Assembly (NCBI GenBank): GCA_958295665.1
Contig: OY282559.1
Location: 135,883,241 to 135,947,240 of the forward strand
Origin: Tipula vernalis
Lineage: Eukaryota > Arthropoda > Insecta > Diptera > Tipulidae
DNA: 64,000 nt
Direction of reading: 5' to 3'
In this document: one piece after another, positions 11,990-23,496 of the stretch
How positions within the stretch are numbered: the first letter of the stretch is position 1
Layout: the number at the start of each line of letters is the position of its first letter
Notes under the pieces: model-generated
The model's database searches: none
What the model was told of the DNA's origin: nothing
The model's input: only the letters and a program-made list of their open reading frames with translations
Position numbers and translations under genes: made by a program

Positions 11990-14900
11990 GACAGTTTTAA
12001 ACTTTTGAATTTTCAAACTTTTGAACTTTTAAACTTTTGGGCTTTTGAATTTTGAACTTTTAAACTTTGAAACAATTAAACTTTTAGACTTTTGAGGTTT
12101 TGAATTTTTAAACTTTTAAACTAGACGTAGACTTTTATTAAACTTTTGTTAAACTTTCATTAAACTTCTGTTAAACTTTTTGCTAAACTTTTTTAAATCT
12201 TTTATTAAACTTCTGTTAAACTTTTGTTAAATTTTTATTAAACTTTTAATAAACTTTTGTTAAAATTTTGTTAAACGTTTATTACACTTTTATTAAACTT
12301 TTTTTTTTATTAAACTTTTGGTTAACTTTTATTAAACTTTTGTAAAACTTCTATTAAACTTTTGTTAAACTTTTAATAAACTTTTAGACTTTTAAATTTT
12401 GAACTTTTAAACTTTTAGACTTTTAAACTTTAAAACTTCTAAACTTTTAGATTTTGGAATTTTGGACTTTAAAACTTTTAAACTTTTACACTTTTACAAT
12501 TTTACACTTTTATACTTTTACACTTTTAAATTTTTAGACTTTTGGATTTTTTAACTATTAAAGTTTTAAACTTTTGGACTTTTAAACTATTAGACTTTTA
12601 AACTTTTGAACTTTTAAACTTTTGAACTTTGAAACTTTAAAACCTTCACAATTTTAAACTTTAAAACTTTTATTCAACTTTTATTAAACTTTTGTTAAAC
12701 TTTTGTTAAACTTTTGTTAAACTTTTGTTTAACTATTGTTAAACTTTCGGTAAACTTTTATTAAACTTTTAAACTTTTAGATTTTTAACTTTTAAACTTT
12801 TTGACATTTAAACTTTTAAACTTTTAGACTTTTAAATTTTTGAAATTTTAAACTGTTAAACTTTAAAACTTTTTAACTTGAAAATTTTTTACCTTTAAAT
12901 TTTTAAACTATTAAACTATTAAACTATTAAACTATTAAACTTTTAGACTTTTAAACTTTTAAACTTTTAAACTTTTAAACTTTAAACTTTTAAACTTTTA
13001 AATTTTTAAACTTTTAAACTTTTAAACTTTTAAACTTTTAAACTTTTAAACTTTTAAACTTTTAAACTTTTAAACTTTTAAACTTTTAAACTTTTAAACA
13101 TTTCAACTTTTAAACTTTTAAACTTTTAAACTTTTAAACTTTTAAACTTTTAAACTTTTAAACTTTTAAACTTTTAAACTTTTAAACTTTTAAACTTTTA
13201 AACTTTTAAACTTTTAAACTTTTAAACTTTTAAACTTTTAAACTTTTAAACTTTTAAACTTTTAAACTTTTAAACTTTTAAACTTTTAAACTTTTAAACT
13301 TTTAAACTTTTAAACTTTTAAACTATTAAACTTTTAAACATTTAAACTTTTAAACTTTTAAACTTTTAAACTTTTAAACTTTTAAACTTTTAAACTTTTA
13401 AACTTTTAAACTTTTAAACTTTTAAACTTTTAAACTTTTAAACTTTTAAACTTTTAAACTTTTAAACTTTTAAACTTTTAAACTTTTAAACTTTTAAACT
13501 TTTAAACTTTTAAACTTTTAAACTTTTAAACTTTTAAACTTTTAAACTTTTAAACTTTTAAACTTTTAAACTTTTAAACTTTTAAACTTTTAAACTTTTA
13601 AACTTTTAAACTTTTAAACTTTTAAACTTTTAAACTTTTAAACTTTTAAACTTTTAAACTTTTAAACTTTTAAACTTTTAAACTTTTAAACTTTTAAACT
13701 TTTAAACTTTTAAACTTTTAAACTTTTAAACTTTTAAACTTTTAAACTTTTAAACTTTTAAACTTTTAAACTTTTAAACTTTTAAACTTTTAAACTTTTA
13801 AACTTTTAAACTTTTAAACTTTTAAACTTTTAAACTTTTAAACTTTTAAACTTTTAAACTTTTAAACTTTTAAACTTTTAAACTTTTAAACTTTTAAACT
13901 TTTAAACTTTTAAACTTTTAAACTTTTAAACTTTTAAACTTTTAAACTTTTAAACTTTTAAACTTTTAAACTTTTAAACTTTTAAACTTTTAAACTTTTA
14001 AACTTTTAAACTTTTAAACTTTTAAACTTTTAAACTTTTAAACTTTTAAACTTTTAAACTTTTAAACTTTTAAACGTTTAAACTTTTAAACATTTTAAAA
14101 CTTTTAAACTTTTAAACTTTTAAACTTTTAAACTTTTAAACTTTTAAACTTTTAAACTTTTAAACTTTTAAACTTTTAAACTTTTAAACTTTTAAACTTT
14201 TAAACTTTTAAACTTTTAAACTTTTAAACTTTTAAACTTTTAAACTTTTAAACTTTTAAACTTTTAAACTTTTAAACTTTTAAACTTTTAAACTTTTAAA
14301 CTTTTAAACTTTTAAACTTTTAAACTTTTAAACTTTTAAACTTTTAAACTTTTAAACTTTTAAACTTTTAAACTTTTAAACTTTTAAACTTTTAAACTTT
14401 TAAACTTTTAAACTTTTAAACTTTTAAACTTTTAAACTTTTAAACTTTTAAACTTTTAAACTTTTAAACTTTTAAACTTTTAAACTTTTAAACTTTTAAA
14501 CTTTTAAACTTTTAAACTTTTAAACTTTTAAACTTTTAAACTTTTAAACTTTTAAACTTTTAAACTTTTAAACTTTTAAACTTTTAAACTTTTAAACTTT
14601 TAAACTTTTAAACTTTTAAACTTTTAAACTTTTAAACTTTTAAACTTTTAAACTTTTAAACTTTTAAACTTTTAAACTTTTAAACTTTTAAACTTTAAAA
14701 CTTTTAAACTTTTAAACTTTTAAACTTTTAAACTTTTAAACTTTTAAACTTTTAAACTTTTAAACTTTAAAACTTTTAAACTTTTAAACTTTTAAACTTT
14801 TAAACTTTTAAACTTTTAAACTTTTAAACTTTTAAACTTTTAAACTTTTAAACTTTTAAAGTTTTCAACTTTTAAACTTTTAAACTTTTAAACTTTTAAA

Positions 14901-15573
14901 CTTTTAAACTTTTAAACTTTTAAACTTTTAAACTTTTAAACTTTTAAACTTTTAAACTTTTAAACTTTTAAATTTTTAAACTTTTAAACTTTTAAACTTT
15001 TAAACTTTTAAACTTTTAAACTTTTAAACTTTTAAACTTTTAAACTTTTAAACTTTTAAACTTTTAAACTTTTAAACTTTTAAACTTTTAAACTTTTAAA
15101 CTTTTAAACTTTTAAACTTTTAAACTTTTAAACTTTTAAACTTTTAAACTTTTAAACTTTTAAACTTTTAAACTTTTAAACTTTTAAACTTTTAAACTTT
15201 TAAACTTTTAAAATTTTAAAATTTTAAACTTTTAAACTTTTAAACTTTTAAACTTTTTTAAACTTTTTTAAACTTTTTTAAACTTTTTTAAACTTTTTTA
15301 AACTTTTTTAAACTTTTTTAAACTTTTTTAAACTTTTTTAAACTTTTTTAAACTTTTAAACTTTTTTAAACTTTTTTAAACTTTTTTAAACTTTTTTAAA
15401 CTTTTTTAAACTTTTTTAAACTTTTTTAAACATTTTTAAACTTTTTTAAACTTTTTTAAACTTTTTTAAACTTTTTTAAACTTTTTTAAACTTTTTTAAA
15501 CTTTTTTAAACTTTTTTTAACTTTTTTTAACTTTTTTAAACTTTTTTAAACTTTTTTAAACTTTTTTAAATTT
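11990..15573. repeat. Octamer satellite AAACTTTT with decamer block
   Basis: From about 12950 to 15245 the sequence is an almost pure tandem array of an 8-bp unit (aaactttt), with a handful of point changes. The left part, 11990-12950, is the same family but diverged and interspersed with ttaaacttttatt words. From about 15250 to 15573 the unit lengthens to 10 bp (aaactttttt). No open frame of interest occurs. The array ends abruptly at unique sequence on the right and fades gradually on the left. Confidence 0.97.
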
Positions 15574-15719
15574 TTCGTAGTTTCGTAATTCGAGACCGAA
15601 CTATACAATTGCCGGTATTCTAGAATAAGTATACTGGAATTTTATAAAGCCTCTTTGCTTTTCAATTGTAGCGCAATTACAAATCAATATATTTCATTGG
15701 TAGTTTTCATATGGGTTTT

Positions 15720-17217
15720 CTTCAATTGCATTGGCAGCTGATTTTTTGATACCATCTGCCATGATTTGAGCATTTTGTAATTGCTCAGCAAATTTTTCTC
15801 CAAACTGTTCTTCTACGAAAAAAGTTGTTCGTATTTTGTCTCAATGCTATGCTGTAGTTCATTTCAGGCTCTTTTCTCGCTTGACTGTTCTTCGAGATTA
15901 TCGTATTTTGATTTTAACGCGGAGTAGTTATTCAGATTTTCTTGAAGATTCTGGTTAAATTTCAAAGCTTCCTTGTAATTAGCACGTAACGAGATCAATT
16001 CCTTGTGTTTCTCAAAAGTTTGCGTTTCAACCAGCGAAGCTGCATATTTTTTATTTAATTCACTGTGTTTAGTCTCCTGATCGGTAAGTTGTTTTTAATC
16101 TGTTCATTCTCTAGCATATAATCCATTAAGCCAGAAGTTGGGTATATTTTGCAGTCACCATGATAAACTCATCAAATCGCCATTCTGTTTGCATAGCTTT
16201 CGTGTGAAGTTCTTTATTCAGCTAATTATAAATCTTCATATTTTGATTCATTAAATCAATTATACGATTTTGTAGCGATTTAATGGCCACTTAATCAAGT
16301 GCCGACAAATTAAATGTTGAATTCCTGATAGCCAAATCAGCGGATGAAAAATTCTCAACACTCTGATTCAAAGTCCTATTTGCACTTTGTTTCTTCGATT
16401 ATTAATATTTTTATTCAGCTTACCGTTTCTAACCCCGTTCCATTATTCTGAGCCTAATGACTTGAAATAGGTTTGTATTGTAAGTTCCACATAATCTGGT
16501 TTTAATTTACTTTAACGTAACTGTTTGCCATCCAAGTTTTCTGTAAATTCTACACATTTTCCGCGTGGCTTGGCTTTAATTAACAATGAATCCTTATTAT
16601 TCTCCAACTCATTCGGTAGTACGAAATGAGCTTCCTCCAATTGTTTTAATTGATTTTCTCATTCCAAGTTCAATTCACTAATCAGTTGGCAATTGATTTT
16701 ATCCAAAGATCAGAATTTTGGTTTTCACCTGTGATTACTGTTTGCAGTAGAACATTTTCATTTTCCATTTGTTTGTATCCTCCAAGCTTTGTAACTGAAC
16801 CGAAATGTTTTCCTTATTATCATTACTCCAAAACTCTTCATTCAAATCGGTCAATTCCTTTTTACGACTTGCAGTTCTCTGTAAATGATCTGTAGATGCT
16901 TTGCAAAATTGTTCGATAAAATGGTTTTCCTTTTACAATTTCGTAGTCCTTTAGAATAATCTCTACGCTGTATACCCATGAAACATGTGTAACGGATTTC
17001 CATTAAATTTTTGGAGTTCCTGGACACAGTCGGGAAGTTTACTGATTTCTCGAAGATGATTATCATTTTTTGGTACTAGAAGTGTATCATTTGGTTGCGC
17101 TTGTGTTTGCTCCAATCATTTTTCTAATTTTTTTGTTAGCTCAATTTGTGCATGGAGTGTTGCAGTCAGTTATACAATTGCATTATTTAATTGGTCTAAC
17201 GTAGACATTTTTTCACT
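15720..17217 (-). pseudogene. Degenerate gag-like / coiled-coil coding relic
   Basis: On the minus strand a start-like MSTLDQLNNAI lies at about 17210. It is followed, after stops, by ISKLPDCVQELQKFNGNP and, after a frameshift, by SWVYSVEIILKDYEIVKGKP. This combination resembles the start of gag domains of LTR retrotransposons. Downstream, shifting frames read as charged coiled-coil sequence, ending near 15735 with EEQFGEKFAEQLQNAQIMA. Many stops and frameshifts make it non-functional. The join of gag-like and coiled-coil parts in one gene is inferred. No LTRs or pol were found next to it. Confidence 0.5.
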
Positions 17218-19204
17218 TTTTTTTTGTTTATAGTTAGCAGATTTGATTGATATTGAGAGTTTTTTATTTGAGGATGATTCTCTTATTGTCATTTGAATAA
17301 TCCAACGATTAGAATTTCCTTTACATTTTTATAATGCACTCCGTGGGGTGTGGTACACTTCGCAGATTTTCTCTTTAGCTGTATATACTCGTGGTACGAC
17401 ATCAAACATAGTGGATTTTGGATCCTAGTAACCTCATTCGATAGGAAATGTTAAAACCTGGTATACAATTTATTTGCGATTACAATACTTACCCAATTCA
17501 ACTTATCGTTATTTTAGTGGGAAAGGTAATTATCTGAACAAACCAAATCAACCATGAATCTAACTTTAAAGTGATCGTGAATTCTTTTCATGCATTACCT
17601 TCTTCGATATAATTTTTTATCAGCTCAGGTGCTGATTTCGCTTCATAAATTAAAATTTGCCAGCGGTTTGAAATTTTGAACTCTGCTCAACTTGACTAAA
17701 TATAATTTTTCAAAGATTACCGACTACCGAATTTAAAACGGGTCGAGCAGTTTTAGTAAACTATTACACGACTTAAAGGTATTTAACACATTTTCAGATT
17801 AGGAGGGCTAAATTGCGCAGGTTACTTAAACTTTTTAATAATTGGTCACTTTAATTTAGACTCGCATTCTAAAGTTACAATTACCGCACGTCTATTTTTG
17901 GATTAATAATTTTGTATGGAATAATAAAATAATAAATGATGTATTATTGTTTTAAGAAGTAATACGATATGTGGTGTGAAAAATACGATACAGCCATTCT
18001 CAATTTTGTGTGACCACACCATTAAAATGAGGTCAATTTTCAAAAACCATGATCGAAACCATCCGGATGCAATGTGTCATGAATAATTTTCGTATAAAAG
18101 TGTTTATGTGTGTTGTAAACACAAAATCCAAAATTAACATTACGAACACAAAACAGAAATAAAGGATTGGCACTTCTAATCCGCCTTTTTTATTCCAAAA
18201 GAAAAAAAATCAAAATCGAGAAACACAATTTCTTCATATTGCAGCATCTCTAAAATAAAAGCTTATATACCATATACTCGGTACATATTTCTTCTTCTTT
18301 TTATACCATATATACATATTGATGATCATCATAATCATAATAATCATTATTACTATATAGTATTGTTATTATTATTGTAATAAATTAAACATTAAATAAT
18401 GATTATACAATTACAATTTCTATATATTCCTCTTCTTCTTACGTCGCATCGTCTTACAATCCATCTTCCTCCTTCGTTTTTTTTTCTTTAGTTTATTTTA
18501 TGAACCTTCTTCATTCATTGTCTTGTGTTCTTTAAAACTAAAAAAAAAAAAAAAACGAAACGATGAGTTTTCTTGTACAGTTTCCCCGAGATTTGATCGA
18601 GAAGAAATTTGATTTTTTTTTTTATTTGTTGTCTTTTCATATACTCGTTCATATAAGACAATTATGAAATGCAAAGTCATTTCGACTTTTTTCTTTTTTT
18701 TTTTTTTTTTGATTAAACATTGATTAAATTGACAATTGAGTTGGTTAAGTGGTTGGGAAATTAAATTATTATTAATATTTTTGTATTTTATTTAGATACG
18801 GTTATTGTGTATATGTGTACGAGTATTGAAAACTTACTTCCGCAATTACTTATATTTGATCTCGTATATGGTATTCAATATTTGATTAGTATAAGACTTC
18901 TTACTATATTTTAAGAAGGGAATCCTAAACTCCTATAGGCAGGTAAAGGCAAGGACTTGATTTTGCAAAAGTAAAGGACTTGATTTTGCTAAGTTGTGTC
19001 TTGATTTCATATATATACGAATACATCGGATTTTGAATCGTAATCGAAACCCCAATCTATGTTACTGATGATTAACTTGGAATGCCTAGATTGATAGCAG
19101 CGTTTTATTGGTCATAAGAATATGACATAAGAAATGACCTAGAATATTTTTCAATTTTATTTCTAACGGTTGGTAACACATTCATCGCAAAAACACCGTT
19201 ATCA
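17218..19204. other. AT-rich sequence without a recognisable gene
   Basis: Holds A- and T-runs (notably near 18541 and 18690), and ATT/AAT-rich microsatellite-like sequence around 18320-18400. No conserved coding motif or RNA gene was seen. The 60-codon frame at 18498-18680 is low complexity. Confidence 0.45.
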
Positions 19205-19503
19205 CCGAGTAAACGGCGCAGTGGTTAAAGCTGCGGCGGTTGGATCGGGAGGTACCGGGTTCGAATCCCTATAGGGGCGGGATGCAAAAGGGATTTTTCA
19301 TCATCTAATTACGATCGGTGATGAAGATGAACACATCTATGACCCCCTGTTGAGAGTGCGGAATCCATGGGCCGACCCACCTTTCATGTCAGCACTATAG
19401 GTTGGCATGAAGCAATGCAATATGCTGGTGGTTTAAACGAAAACAGGTCGTATAGCCGTACATCCTCAATTTGGCTGCTAAAGGCGTAAGGTACCCGAAA
19501 AAC
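19205..19503 (+). mobile_element. tRNA-derived SINE, copy 2
   Basis: Same family as the minus-strand copy at 3967-4276. The head cgagtaaacggcgcagtgg contains an A-box-like element (about 19215-19231). The B box ggttcgaatcc is at 19258-19268, the normal tRNA spacing. The body keeps gatgcaaaagggatttttca and gatgaagatgaacacatct. The 3' end near ggcgtaagg is followed by a short A-rich stretch. No clear target-site duplication, so its ends are less certain than those of copy 1. Confidence 0.85.
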
Positions 19504-20205
19504 AATTTTTGACCGAACGGTTCACCGTCCGTAAATAGTAGGTATACAATTATAACAAAAAATTTAAGTTTGATGGATAAAAACACACGAATTCCTACCA
19601 TCGCGGTTAAAATCGTACGAATATGTGGCGATATCAACACTAACCTAAAACACAAACATTCAAAAATCACGAAATGATTTATATAAATTTGATTTTTTCT
19701 GTAATGAAAATTGACTGTCCATAGATCGGTTTTTTTTTGGTCTTCAGCGTAGAAAGTACGAAATACTGGTTGAAATCACACGAATTATTAAAATTAGTTT
19801 CGAGTTTCCGAAACGACCGTATGATAAAAATCCGAAACAATATTAAAATTTTGTAATGCAAAACGACCGTGAATGACCGTGAATAGTTGGTCCATTTTTA
19901 AATAAATATTTTTTTTAATCGAAAAAAATGAAATAAACGAAAATCGAATCATTCGAAAACGTGATTTAATCTATAATAGGCGCATATAATCGCATTAAAT
20001 AAAAAGTAATATTGAAAATATTGTTGTGAAAATAAACAAAAATATTGTTGTGAAAAATAACGTGTTAATACTTGTGAATAAATAAAATATTTTTGTGAAA
20101 TCTTTGGATTTTCCACATAATGTAAGTATAGTGTTGAATTGGAAATAAACTTCTTTTTACATTGTAAAAAATCGTGGTAAAAAATATGGATGCCGCATGT
20201 GATTT
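19504..20205. other. AT-rich sequence; possible 5' flank of the CMC element
   Basis: No motif-bearing open frame. It may contain the missing left end of the CMC/CACTA-type element whose genes follow, but I cannot find the expected CACTAGAATTCACAG start here. Confidence 0.4.
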
Positions 20206-20496
20206 AAGCGCTAACCAGTCAAAAATTACAAAAAACGTAAAAATTTCATATATTTTAGTATTAAGTTTTCGTTCTGTTTTGTTTTTTTTTCTATGCTGCA
20301 TAGTTTTTATTTTTGCTTTTCGAAAATATTATTAAATTTTTTTCGAAAATATTCGCTCATAACTTAAAAAACTTCGAATGAAAAAGCAAAAATAAAAACT
20401 ATGCAGCATAGAAAAAAAACAAAACAGAACGAAAACTTAATACTAAAATATATGAAATTTTTACGTTTTTTGTAATTTTTGGCTGGTTAGCCCTTT
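20206..20496. repeat. Long near-perfect inverted repeat (hairpin)
   Basis: Arms of roughly 115-120 bp (about 20206-20320 and 20376-20496) are reverse complements with very few differences, separated by about 55 bp. Paired words include ctatgctgcatagttttta and its inverse, and aaaaacgtaaaaatttcat and its inverse. It sits about 170 bp upstream of the transposase start at 20667. It could be a MITE, or a subterminal structure of the CMC element. Confidence 0.9.
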
Positions 20497-20666
20497 AGCT
20501 TTACTTAGTTTGCTTAGTTTGGCCTAACTTTCATATAAAACATAATTAATAATTTAATATAAACATTGTTTTCGCGCACTGTCGATGATTTAATCTTGGC
20601 TGAATTTTCAATTTTGCTTTTTTATGTTTGTATGTATGAATAATCTAAACAAAATATTTTAGTTAA

Positions 20667-22672
20667 ATGCCGAAAAATAAGGAACTGCGTGAACTCTCAA
20701 AGCAATCCTTAAGGCGGAGATTATATCGCAAAAACCAAGTTTGCAACATTAATGAACCTACACTGGACCAAAGCGTTGAATCGGCACAAATACACGAAAA
20801 TCAAGAAAATTCGGAAGCATCCAACGAGTTATTTCAAGGTTATGCAGATGGAGCTGAAGTTAACGATAGCGAACCAAATGAATACCATGAGCCTATTTCC
20901 GAATTGGAAGATAATGATGATGATAACCCGAAAGACGAATGTAGTAATAGCATTGGTGAGTTCCTTATTAATTGGCACCCAAATATAATATTAAAGCAAA
21001 TGCAGTTAACGAACTTTTATATTTTTTAAAAAATTCGCTAGCTCTTAACGTTCCACTAGACAGTCGAACACTTTTGAAAACACCTCAAAGTAGAGAAACA
21101 CTAGACTGTCCACCAGGGAAATATGTTCATATCGGCTTAAGGTCAAACTTGGGTAATCCTTTAATTAAACATGAGAATGTGTCTGAATTGGGATAAGATA
21201 TTAATATAGATTGCATTCCAATTGCTAAAAGTACTAGAAGTTGTTTTTGGCCGGTACTTGGTAGAGTTTTTAATTTGGATCCGAGGTATATTTTTGTGAT
21301 AGACATTTATTATGGTATAAATAAACCTGATAATTTCAACAAATATTTACGTCCATTAGTAGATGAGTTAAGTAGTTTTACAATAAATGGATATATAAAC
21401 AACAATAAACCTATTTGTGTACGAATTAGATCGTTTATTTGTGATGCCCCAGCTAGAGCTGCTATATTAGGAACAAACTCGCATTCAGGTTATTTTGGTT
21501 GTTTAAAATGTACAGAAGAAGGGGAATTTGTCAAAAATAGAATGGTTTTTCCAATTGAAACACAGTGTGAATTACGAACTGATGAATCCTTTAGGCAAAG
21601 AAAACAAGCGGAACACCATAAGCTAGATTCTATTTTAGAACAACTGCCAATAGATATGGTCCGACAATTTCCTTTGGAATATTTACATTTAGTTTGTTTA
21701 GGGGTTGTAAAAAAGTTGATTCAAATGTGGTTGAGTGGTGACTCAAAGTCTCGTTTATCAAACGTACAAATAGAAAAAAATTCTGAGAATCTTAGGTTAA
21801 TATCTGTAAGCCAACCATCTGATTTTCAGCGTAGTTCTAGGCCATTAAGTGATTTTGGTTACTTTAAAGGTTCAGAGTTAAGAGTATTTCTTCTGTATTC
21901 GGGTCCTTTTGTGTTAAATGATTTAATATCCAAAGAAAAATATAACCATTTTATGCTATTACACGTAGGAATTTTGTTATTATGTCATAATGAATATTCT
22001 AAAACCAAACAAGATATTGCTGATAAAATTTTGAAACAGTTTATTAATGGTACTAGCTTTTTATATGGACAACATCACTTAACATATAACATGCATTGAC
22101 TGACGCATTTAACCCAAGATGTAAAACATTTTGGAAACTTAGATCAATTTTCTGCTTTTCCTTTTGAAAGTTTTATGTATGTTATCAAACGCCTTCTAAG
22201 AAAACCCAATCAACCACTGGCCCAAATCTGTAATAGAATTTTTGAAATTAATAATGCAAAAATTATCAATTTTAAAAAAGATTTTCCTAACAAAACTTAC
22301 CCAATACTACAAAGGAAATTTTTTAAAGGTGGTAAAATATTCTACAATAGAATTATATATGAAAATTTTGAGATTAACAACGACAGCCGAAACTGCTGGG
22401 TATTGACGAAAGTTAAAACGATAGTTAAATTTGAATATGTAGAAAGAGTTAAAAATGAAATATTCATTTGGGGTCAAGCAGCAACGGATACTACAGATTT
22501 TTACAATTTTCCTATTCGATCAAGTAAACTTGATATTTATGAAGCCACGTTCTCAGAGGGAGCTGAAAAACGATTTCAATGTATTGAGATTGAAAATAAA
22601 ATGTTTGCAATGAAGCTTCCATTGAGGGATAGATACGTTTTTTTTCCAATACTCCATTCATTACAAAAATGA
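20667..22672 (+). pseudogene. CMC (EnSpm/CACTA)-type transposase, broken
   Basis: A DDE-type transposase for cut-and-paste transposition. Exon 1 starts at 20667 and encodes a basic N-terminus then an acidic stretch. After a 50-bp intron the reading continues as VNELLYFLKNSL and LDSRTLLKTP. Next come INIDCIPIAKS and FWPVLG, then PDNFNKYLRPLVDEL, and DAPARAAILG followed by SGYFGCLKC. These match in order the tnp2-type core of CACTA elements (PGxDIDVYLQPLIDEL, then DFPA...LSG...CPxC). Two nonsense codons break the frame: TAA at 21194-21196, and TGA at 22097-22099 where relatives have a Cys after NxH. The frame is otherwise open to 22672. Family and breaks are clear; the exact subfamily is not. 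Confidence 0.8.
20956..21005 (+). other. 50-bp intron in the transposase gene
   Basis: GTGAGT donor at 20956 and GCAG acceptor ending at 21005. Removing it joins the 20667 frame (phase 1, after AGC ATT G) to the frame reading NELLYFLKNSL, restoring continuity of a conserved region. This supports both a eukaryotic host and the gene model. No transcript evidence is available. Confidence 0.75.
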
Positions 22673-22759
22673 ATGTGATTTTTCCCTATTAAAAATTACT
22701 AAAATAACTTATGATTTGAAGAAATCTTGTAAAATTATACTTCTAATTTGTTTTAGAAA

Positions 22760-23486
22760 ATGTATGCTGTCGTAGAAACGATTTCCATTGACGAGGAAAA
22801 AGAAGTATCGGTTATTTTACAAAAGTGGGTTGTCAACAATTTTGTGTTTTGGCCTCCGAAGTTCAAAAGAGCCATGGCAAATAGATTAGATGTTGATCCG
22901 TCGTGGGAGAAATACGAATGCAATGCCGTATTTTAAAACAAAATATCAACAAATACGAAAAATACTTTGAAAGTTATTCCAATTCGGATAATGAAATTTA
23001 CAATTCGCGAAAAAGGCCGAAATTTTCATTTACTAACTACGACGAGGATTTCAACACATCAACAATCGAAACCACAACAACCGAAATTCCAAAAATCCCT
23101 CTTGCGGAAGAATTTGAAGCAATACCACCTTTAGTACCAATTCAACCAGTAGCTAACTGTAGTGGTAATGGTACGTTTTTGATAAGTAAACGTATTTTTT
23201 TATTAAGAAATGTAAAAAAATAATCAAATTAAGCTAAAACCCAATAATATTATTATTTGTTATTTGATTTAATTGTTTATATTTAATAGCCAATAAAATG
23301 TTGTCGTTCACAGATATAACAAAATTAGTGTTCAATGAGAACACATTTATAATTCAATTGATTACTGAGGTCCAGAATTATTTGAATTCGGATAAACTAG
23401 TTACCCTCCAGGAAATAAAAAATAGTATAAAAGATTTTTTAAAGCGGGCGAATTATCGAAAAACAGTTAAACTAATTAAAAACTAA
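22760..23486 (+). pseudogene. Accessory gene of the CMC element (DUF4806-like), frameshifted
   Basis: ATG at 22760 begins MYAVVETISIDEEKEVSV, then VFWPPKFKRAM and PSWEKYEC. This is the MFAVVEF...W.PP...W..Y.CRIL pattern of insect DUF4806-type proteins of unknown role. A 5-bp tandem duplication (aatgcaatgc near 22918-22927) shifts the frame; the other frame continues as CRILKQNINKYEKYF with a linker rich in Ser, Thr and Pro. A second exon after an intron (23171-23289) encodes LSFTDITKLVF and ends with a basic tail at 23486. It lies 88 bp after the transposase stop on the same strand, so it probably travelled with the transposase. DUF4806 naming is from memory of the motif. Confidence 0.6.
23171..23289 (+). 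other. 119-bp intron in the accessory gene
   Basis: GTACGT donor at 23171 and ATTTAATAG acceptor ending 23289, phase 1. The spliced frame reads from AGT GGT AAT G into the exon containing the ATG at 23298, which then stays open to 23486. The unspliced frame stops at 23221-23223. Confidence 0.65.
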
Positions 23487-23496
23487 TTATTAATTA

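Noticed and set aside
11998..15573. CRISPR-like or telomeric array
   Set aside because: Simple 8/10-bp units without spacers, and no match to insect TTAGG telomere repeat.
19205..19290. Functional tRNA gene
   Set aside because: A and B boxes are present, but the sequence does not close a cloverleaf acceptor stem and a SINE body follows; the same head occurs in the other copy.
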